A stretch of DNA of 19,767 bases from SIG636 sp045604285. GTDB lineage: Bacteria; Bacillota; Clostridia; Oscillospirales; CAG-382. Each line of letters opens with the position of its first letter. Position 1 is the first letter of the stretch. The position numbers and the translations under genes were made by a program. Positions 15,695-19,767 of this stretch are shown one piece after another. A model generated the notes under the pieces. It was not told the origin of the DNA, searched no databases, and saw nothing but the letters and a program-made list of their open reading frames with translations. The stretch lies in the NCBI GenBank assembly GCA_045604285.1, contig JAZUNS010000154.1:1-19767 (forward strand). Direction: 5' to 3'.

Positions 15695-15720
15695 AGACCT
15701 TGTGTTTATGCACAAGGTCC
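15695..15720. repeat. 26-base perfect hairpin, copy 2
   Basis: This is identical to 15446-15471 (AGACCTTGTG, TTTATG, CACAAGGTCC). It lies six bases after the stop codon of the YmxH-type gene on the minus strand, but in this copy no T-run follows the stem, unlike copy 1. Confidence 0.8.
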
Positions 15721-15725
15721 AATCT

Positions 15726-15989
15726 TTAGGGGCAATTAATGCTTTCGGTAATATCTGCCAATCGCACCAATATAGCGTCGTCGCCGATTCGTTCAATGTT
15801 TTGCCAAGGAATAAATAACACACCCTTGCCACCCGTAAAAGACAAACATTTACCACCTTTTGGTAGTATTATTCTTAATATCCTGCCGGTGTTAACGTCA
15901 ATTTCAACGTCGATTATACAACCTAATTTTTTTCCGTTGCAAACGTTTATAACCTCTTTTTCTTTAAGTTTATTTAATCTTATTATCAT
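15726..15989 (-). CDS. YlmC/YmxH-type PRC-barrel sporulation protein
   Basis: The 87-residue protein is a single PRC-barrel-like domain: LNKLKEKEVINVCNGKKLG at the N-terminus, then DVEIDVNTGRILRIILP, then FIPWQNIERIGDDAILVRL. This is the standard pattern of the small YlmC/YmxH family found in spore formers. It starts four bases after the spoIVA stop codon without a clear ribosome site, so translation is probably coupled to spoIVA. The exact role of the family in sporulation is poorly known. The linkage with spoIVA supports expression in the mother cell. Confidence 0.9.
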   Translation of the reverse strand: MIIRLNKLKEKEVINVCNGKKLGCIIDVEIDVNTGRILRIILPKGGKCLSFTGGKGVLFIPWQNIERIGDDAILVRLADITESINCP

Positions 15990-15993
15990 AGCT

Positions 15994-17469
15994 TTACAGC
16001 AAAATGCAAATTAGCCCGCCGCTGCCTTCGTTTATTATTCGCTGAAGGGTTTCGGAAAGCTTTATTCTTGCATCGTCGGGCATATGCTCCAGCTTGGTGG
16101 TAAGTCCTTCCTCAATCAGCTCGTATAAAGTTTTGCCAAACATATTCGTTTCCCATAGCTTAGCAGGATCCTCTTCAAATTCTTTAAGCATGAATTTTAC
16201 AAGCTCTTCCGACTGCGTTTCACTTCCTACCATTGGGTTAACTTCCGTTTTTATATCTGCTCTTATCATGTGTATGGAGGGTGCAGAAGCTTTAAGCTTT
16301 ACTCCGTATCCCCCCGGCTGTTTAACAATTTCAGGCTCTTCCAGTGTCAAATCTTCTTTTTCGGGCGTCACTATTCCATACCCCGTTTCTTTTACCGAAG
16401 CAAGGGCGGATTTTACCTTGTCGTACTCCTTTTTCTCAGCGGATAGTTCGCTTATTGTTTTAACCAAGGCCTTTTCGTCTTTAATTTCAAACCCTACCGA
16501 TTCGCCGAGTATTTCGTAAAATATAGAGTTTGGTATGGATAATTCTACCTTTCCGCACCCGTTACTTAACGAAAGCGAACAAATGGAAGGCTTAATTATT
16601 TCATCATTATTTTCTGTGCTTGAAAAAACGGTTTTTACTTGGCCAACGGTTTTAATCTTTGATGCTGTTTGTCTTACATAGTTTTGAATGCGTTTTCTTA
16701 GCGGATGGTTTTCATCCAGTACGTCGGACCAGGAAGGATAATATACTTTTAATTCTTTTATCGGAAAACGGTAAAGAATGGCAGTTAAAATTGACTTTAT
16801 TTCGTCTTCACCGATTTCCATACAGTTCATTGGCAAAACGGGACAACCGTAGTTCTTTTCCATTTCGGCGCTTAAATCTTTTGCGGCTTCGCTTTTCGGA
16901 TAAGCTGAATTCATAACTATAACGAAAGGCTTTCCTATGGCAGTAAGTTCTTTTGCCACCCGTTTTTCTGCCTCTATATAATTTTCTCTGGGAATATCAC
17001 TTATGGTTCCGTCCGTCGTTACCATAACGCCTATTGTCGAATGTTCTGTAATTACTTTGTGTGTCCCTGTCTCTGCGGCTGTTTCAAAGGGGACTCCTTC
17101 TTTGCTCCAGGGAGTCATCACCATCCGCGGTTCGCCGTTCTCAATATGTCCTAATGCGCCGTCAACAAGATAACCTACGCAATCTATCATCTTTATGCTG
17201 AAACTTATATTATCGTCTATAGCGACATTAACGGCTTCCTCGGGTATAAACTTAGGTTCTGTTGTCATTACCGTGCGTCCTGATGCGGATTGCGGTATTT
17301 CATCTCTCGCTCTTGCAGCGGCACTTTCATTTAATATGTTCGGCAACACAAGAGTTTCCATAACTTGCTTTATAAAAGTGGATTTACCGGTACGAACCGG
17401 CCCAACAACGCCGATATAAATATCACCGCCTGTACGCTCGGCTATATCCTTGTAGATGTTATTTTCCAT
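15994..17469 (-). CDS. spoIVA: Stage IV sporulation protein A (spore-coat basement ATPase)
   Basis: SpoIVA is a mother-cell ATPase that polymerises on the forespore surface to form the base layer for coat assembly and is also needed for cortex formation. Its 491 residues match the family (492 in B. subtilis). The Walker A motif is GPVRTGKS (23-30), the switch/Walker B region is MIDCVGYLVDGALG (94-107), TTDGTI (151-156) follows, and NSAYP (187-191) replaces the guanine-specificity motif of true GTPases. The C-terminus ends in the hydrophobic GGLICILL, which in the known protein contributes to membrane/SpoVM-dependent localisation. GGAGG lies six bases before the ATG. It is the clearest evidence that the organism forms endospores. 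Confidence 0.97.
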   Translation of the reverse strand: MENNIYKDIAERTGGDIYIGVVGPVRTGKSTFIKQVMETLVLPNILNESAAARARDEIPQSASGRTVMTTEPKFIPEEAVNVAIDDNISFSIKMIDCVGYLVDGALGHIENGEPRMVMTPWSKEGVPFETAAETGTHKVITEHSTIGVMVTTDGTISDIPRENYIEAEKRVAKELTAIGKPFVIVMNSAYPKSEAAKDLSAEMEKNYGCPVLPMNCMEIGEDEIKSILTAILYRFPIKELKVYYPSWSDVLDENHPLRKRIQNYVRQTASKIKTVGQVKTVFSSTENNDEIIKPSICSLSLSNGCGKVELSIPNSIFYEILGESVGFEIKDEKALVKTISELSAEKKEYDKVKSALASVKETGYGIVTPEKEDLTLEEPEIVKQPGGYGVKLKASAPSIHMIRADIKTEVNPMVGSETQSEELVKFMLKEFEEDPAKLWETNMFGKTLYELIEEGLTTKLEHMPDDARIKLSETLQRIINEGSGGLICILL

Positions 17470-17498
17470 AAGCGACCTCCGTAGTGCTTTTTGTTTTA

Positions 17499-17528
17499 TT
17501 TATATGTATGGAGGGATGGTAAATATAA
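17499..17528 (-). promoter_or_regulatory. Possible sigma-E promoter of spoIVA
   Basis: On the minus strand TTATATT (17528-17522) resembles the sigma-E -35 element (KMATATT). Two overlapping -10 candidates follow: CATACATA (17510-17503, spacer 11) and CATATAAA (17506-17499, spacer 15), compared with CATACANT. The location, about 30 bases before spoIVA, and the known mother-cell expression of spoIVA favour it, but neither choice fits both sequence and spacing well. Confidence 0.35.
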
Positions 17529-17591
17529 CAAATTTTATCTTAGCGGTATTATGAATTGTTTTGTTGTTTAGTGTTTGCACATAAAACGTCT

Positions 17592-17640
17592 TGACAAATC
17601 TATACATAAATGACAAATAAGTATAAAATCATTGACAAAT
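17592..17640 (+). repeat. Three direct repeats of TGACAAAT upstream of the dockerin protein gene
   Basis: TGACAAAT occurs at 17592-17599, 17611-17618 and 17633-17640, starts 19 and 22 bases apart, close to two helical turns. The first and third are preceded by T, making TTGACAAAT; the third contains the -35 box of the promoter. They may be binding sites for a regulator on one face of the DNA, or relics of duplicated promoters. Confidence 0.5.
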
Positions 17641-17660
17641 ACGTTAAAATATAATAAAAT
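17632..17660 (+). promoter_or_regulatory. Sigma-A promoter for the dockerin/C39-like gene
   Basis: A perfect TTGACA (17632-17637), a 17-base spacer and TAAAAT (17655-17660) lie about 30 bases before the GTG start. A TATAAT at 17650-17655 has too short a spacing. The strength of the boxes suggests vegetative, substantial expression, unlike a sporulation gene. Confidence 0.75.
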
Positions 17661-17688
17661 AAATTATCATGATTTTGGAGGTATTGTT

Positions 17689-19578
17689 GTGAAAAAAGTG
17701 TTTTTAAAAACCTTTTCTTTGCTGTTGGTTGCCATATTGACCGTATGCAGTTTGCCTGTAAGTGTAGTTGATGCAGCAGCACTGACCGTTGAGATTGATT
17801 CTATTAACGGTTCAAAGGGCGTTAGCGGAAGTTATATTTGGACTACCGGCACCTTTGATGCAAACTATTGGGTAGCTATAAAGGCGGCGTACGTTTCTTA
17901 TAACGTATATGCGGTTGAGGCTATTTATCCCTCCGGCACCAAAAGCGTAACGGTGAGCGGTACCGATATACTTCTTGTTGTACATACGGGTCACGCTCAA
18001 ATTGCCAATGCAAATAAGATAGCCGTTGGCGACATACTTAGTTTGTACAATATTAATTTAAGCAAAGGGACTTGCAATTCGGGTTATGTAAGAGTAACCT
18101 CTTCAAGCGGTTTAACTCTTGATAGTGAGTCACCCCTTTCTATAAGCTACGCAAGCAAAATAATAAGTGGAATGGGGCTTGGCACTACGGTTTCCGCATT
18201 GAAAACCCATTTTTGCGAAGCTACCGATGAGCTTGTTGTAAAAAAGCCCGATGGAACCGTAGCTTCTGATAACTCTTATATTGGTACGGGATATACGATC
18301 GAAAGCACTGACAGCGGCGCTTATACTCTTAAAATCAGCGGTGACTTGGACGGCAATGCACAAATTGATACAAGTGACTACATGATAATGACTGAAGGTC
18401 TTATAAAGGGTTCATTAGATACGGCTGAGCCCAGCGGCGATGTTAATGGTGACGGATTTATTAATACCTCTGATGCGCTTTCCGTTGAGTATTTAATTTC
18501 CGGTAAAAGTGTTGGTATAACTCCGGCCTTAACAGTTCTCGGTAAGGTTGAGCCTGAAAAAATAGTTGTTCCCGAAAAAGAGTTGCATTATCATGCAAAG
18601 ACATTTAAGCTTTCCGAAACTAACGGTACGCATAGCGGAACCGTTATCTCCAACGGAAAGCTGACCCTTGCTTCCGGTTCTACCACCGGTACTTTCATCA
18701 CGGGTGTAATAGATATTGGTACCTTCAAAAAGATGGTTGCATCTTGGAATGCGGTTACAAACGGCGGCACTGTTAGCCTTGCCGTTTCCTTTGAGGTAAC
18801 AACGGGTAGCTGGTCATCTTATTTCAGTTGGGGCACATGGTCCTCTACGTCAGGTTTGTCCGGAAGCGCCAGCCCCAGCAACTCTTACGGTGATTTGTCT
18901 GTTGACATTCTCAGCGTTTCCAGCAGCTATACAACAACGGGTAAAATTAAGGTGAAGCTGACTTTGGGACAGTATAACGGGAAAATTCCTACCGTCGAAA
19001 ACTTCAGTATTGCTACTCCTCAAATGGCAGCTCAGCAGACTGTTAACGCTTCAGCTTTGCCCACAACATATCTTAACGACGTACCTATGCGTTCCCAGCT
19101 TATGTCTTCTTACGGTAGCTTGGGCAATATTATTTGCAGCCCCACGACCACTGCTATGGCTCTTGAGCATTTGGGTACTAAGGTAACTACGCTTACTGCT
19201 GCATATGCTATGTATGATAATAATTGGGGTGCCTACGGTAACTGGTCGTATGCAGCAGCATACGCAGGTGAACATGGCTACGTGGCTTATATTGACTTCT
19301 ACGATACCGAAATGATTAAGTATGCATTGTCCCAGGGTTGCGTAATCGGCTGTTCCACCTCTCTTACATCGTCCGGCCACTTGGTGTTGGTTGTTGGTTA
19401 TACCGTTAAAAACGGCGTAGAGTATTTCATTGTTAACGATCCTAACGTTCCTGAGTCTAAGATTGCTCGTACCGAATACAGCGTTTCTTACTTTGAAAGT
19501 GTTTGGCGCAGATCTGACAGAGGCGGATTTGGTATTGCATACGTATTCCAGGGCGTTTACGACTTGAACAAGAAATAG
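17689..19578 (+). CDS. Secreted dockerin-domain protein with C39-like papain-fold domain
   Basis: The GTG at 17689 has GGAGG (17677-17681) seven bases before it. The 629-residue product has a signal peptide (1 to about 30) and a beta-rich, cohesin-like region (31-155). A short module GMGLGTTVSALK with VKKPDG and IGTGYTI (161-205) is often seen before dockerins. A dockerin pair of calcium loops follows at D219-D230 (DLDGNAQIDTSD) and D251-D262 (DVNGDGFINTSD). Next come a beta-sandwich (about 300-445) and a C-terminal Peptidase_C39_2-like domain (458-625). In that domain Q469, C483 in ICSPTTTAMAL, H564 in SGHLVLVVGY and N583/D584 in VNDPN provide a plausible oxyanion and catalytic set. It may be a protease or peptide-processing enzyme held on the surface through a cohesin, but its substrate is unknown. 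It is transcribed alone, between its own promoter and terminator. Confidence 0.87.
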   Translation: MKKVFLKTFSLLLVAILTVCSLPVSVVDAAALTVEIDSINGSKGVSGSYIWTTGTFDANYWVAIKAAYVSYNVYAVEAIYPSGTKSVTVSGTDILLVVHTGHAQIANANKIAVGDILSLYNINLSKGTCNSGYVRVTSSSGLTLDSESPLSISYASKIISGMGLGTTVSALKTHFCEATDELVVKKPDGTVASDNSYIGTGYTIESTDSGAYTLKISGDLDGNAQIDTSDYMIMTEGLIKGSLDTAEPSGDVNGDGFINTSDALSVEYLISGKSVGITPALTVLGKVEPEKIVVPEKELHYHAKTFKLSETNGTHSGTVISNGKLTLASGSTTGTFITGVIDIGTFKKMVASWNAVTNGGTVSLAVSFEVTTGSWSSYFSWGTWSSTSGLSGSASPSNSYGDLSVDILSVSSSYTTTGKIKVKLTLGQYNGKIPTVENFSIATPQMAAQQTVNASALPTTYLNDVPMRSQLMSSYGSLGNIICSPTTTAMALEHLGTKVTTLTAAYAMYDNNWGAYGNWSYAAAYAGEHGYVAYIDFYDTEMIKYALSQGCVIGCSTSLTSSGHLVLVVGYTVKNGVEYFIVNDPNVPESKIARTEYSVSYFESVWRRSDRGGFGIAYVFQGVYDLNKK

Positions 19579-19586
19579 AATGGTTT

Positions 19587-19620
19587 GAAGCAGGGAAGAG
19601 CGCTCTCCCTGCTTCTTTCA
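19587..19620 (+). terminator. Terminator after the dockerin/C39-like gene
   Basis: GAAGCAGGGA (19587-19596) pairs with TCCCTGCTTC (19606-19615); the nine bases between include the self-complementary GAGCGCTC, which can extend the stem. TTTC follows. The stem is strong but the T-tract short. Confidence 0.75.
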
Positions 19621-19653
19621 TGTTCCTCTGCATTCCATAAAAGCAGAAAATAA

Positions 19654-19672
19654 AGGCGAGCTTAGCTCGCCT
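19654..19672. repeat. Hairpin abutting repeat copy B
   Basis: AGGCGAGC (19654-19661), loop TTA and GCTCGCCT (19665-19672) form an 8-bp G/C-rich stem. It lies directly against the CTGATGACA hairpin of copy B, just as the 26-base hairpin lies directly against that of copy A, although the two preceding hairpins differ in sequence. Confidence 0.65.
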
Positions 19673-19767
19673 CAAGCTGATGACAAACCCTGTCATCAGC
19701 TTGGCAGAGTGCTGAGAAAGAGTGCAGACGAAACGAACCGAGGCGAAAACTGTACAAAAGTACTGTG
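19672..19767 (+). repeat. Dispersed structured repeat, copy B (cut by window end)
   Basis: Aligned by hand with copy A over about 94 bases, it differs at seven positions and one single-base indel. The hairpin CAAGCTGATGACA (19673-19685) with TGTCATCAGCTTG (19691-19703) is conserved, with a G-C to A-T paired change relative to copy A (15474/15500 versus 19675/19701). The left arm AAACGAACC (19731-19739), GA and GGC (19742-19744) are present; the matching right arm would lie beyond the window. It follows the terminator of the dockerin protein gene. Confidence 0.8.

Noticed and set aside
15446..15720. CRISPR-like repeated 26-base units
   Set aside because: There are only two units, each a full palindrome, separated by 223 bases with their own structure; no spacer array or cas gene is present.
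15554..15856. Minus-strand open frame of 100 codons across the intergenic repeat
   Set aside because: It runs through hairpins and into the real YmxH-type gene in another frame, has no ribosome site and no protein-like composition.

Overview
The window looks like a chromosomal segment of a low-to-medium GC, Gram-positive, spore-forming Clostridia (probably Oscillospiraceae/Ruminococcaceae-like, gut-associated). The grounds are spoIVA and a YlmC/YmxH-type sporulation gene, strong AGGAGG ribosome sites with some GTG/TTG starts, lipobox lipoproteins, a dockerin-bearing secreted protein and an L-rhamnose catabolic operon. It appears to be ordinary chromosomal backbone plus cell-surface accessory genes. 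I see no transposase, phage gene, tRNA, rRNA or CRISPR.

Layout. (1) 81-4115, minus strand: a tightly packed, translationally coupled operon read right to left. It encodes a small two-helix membrane protein, Nnr (NAD(P)H-hydrate repair), a small lipoprotein, alanine racemase and a membrane HELGH protein; several junctions are 4-base ATGA overlaps. (2) 4196-4870, minus: an unrecognised, very cysteine-rich protein, divergent from (3) 4971-7727, plus: a long-chain acyl-CoA-synthetase-like enzyme followed by an SGNH/GDSL lipoprotein, closed by a terminator. (4) 7834-11261, plus: rhaB-rhaA-rhaD, with a clear sigma-A promoter and a terminator shared with the convergent operon. Together these enzymes take L-rhamnulose/L-rhamnose to DHAP and L-lactaldehyde; no transporter, regulator, mutarotase or lactaldehyde reductase is in view. 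(5) 11299-15348, minus: a VTC-domain polyphosphate-polymerase-like protein, a DUF4956 membrane protein and a large membrane-anchored Cthe_2159-type beta-helix carbohydrate-binding protein with a 220-residue acidic serine-rich stalk. (6) 15349-15725: an intergenic stretch rich in hairpins. (7) 15726-17469, minus: spoIVA and a YlmC/YmxH-type PRC-barrel gene. (8) 17689-19578, plus: a secreted dockerin plus C39-like papain-fold protein, then a terminator and a second copy of the intergenic repeat running off the window end.

The most interesting unexplained signal is non-coding. A roughly 110-base structured repeat occurs at 15471-15580 and again at 19672-19767 (truncated), with a diverged inverted partial copy at 15664-15694. 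By hand alignment the two main copies differ at 7 positions and 1 indel over about 94 bases, and two of the substitutions form a compensatory base-pair change in a long hairpin. The first copy and the inverted partial copy lie between two identical 26-base perfect hairpins, which resembles a MITE or a dispersed structured RNA. All calls rest on reading the sequence only; no database search was run.
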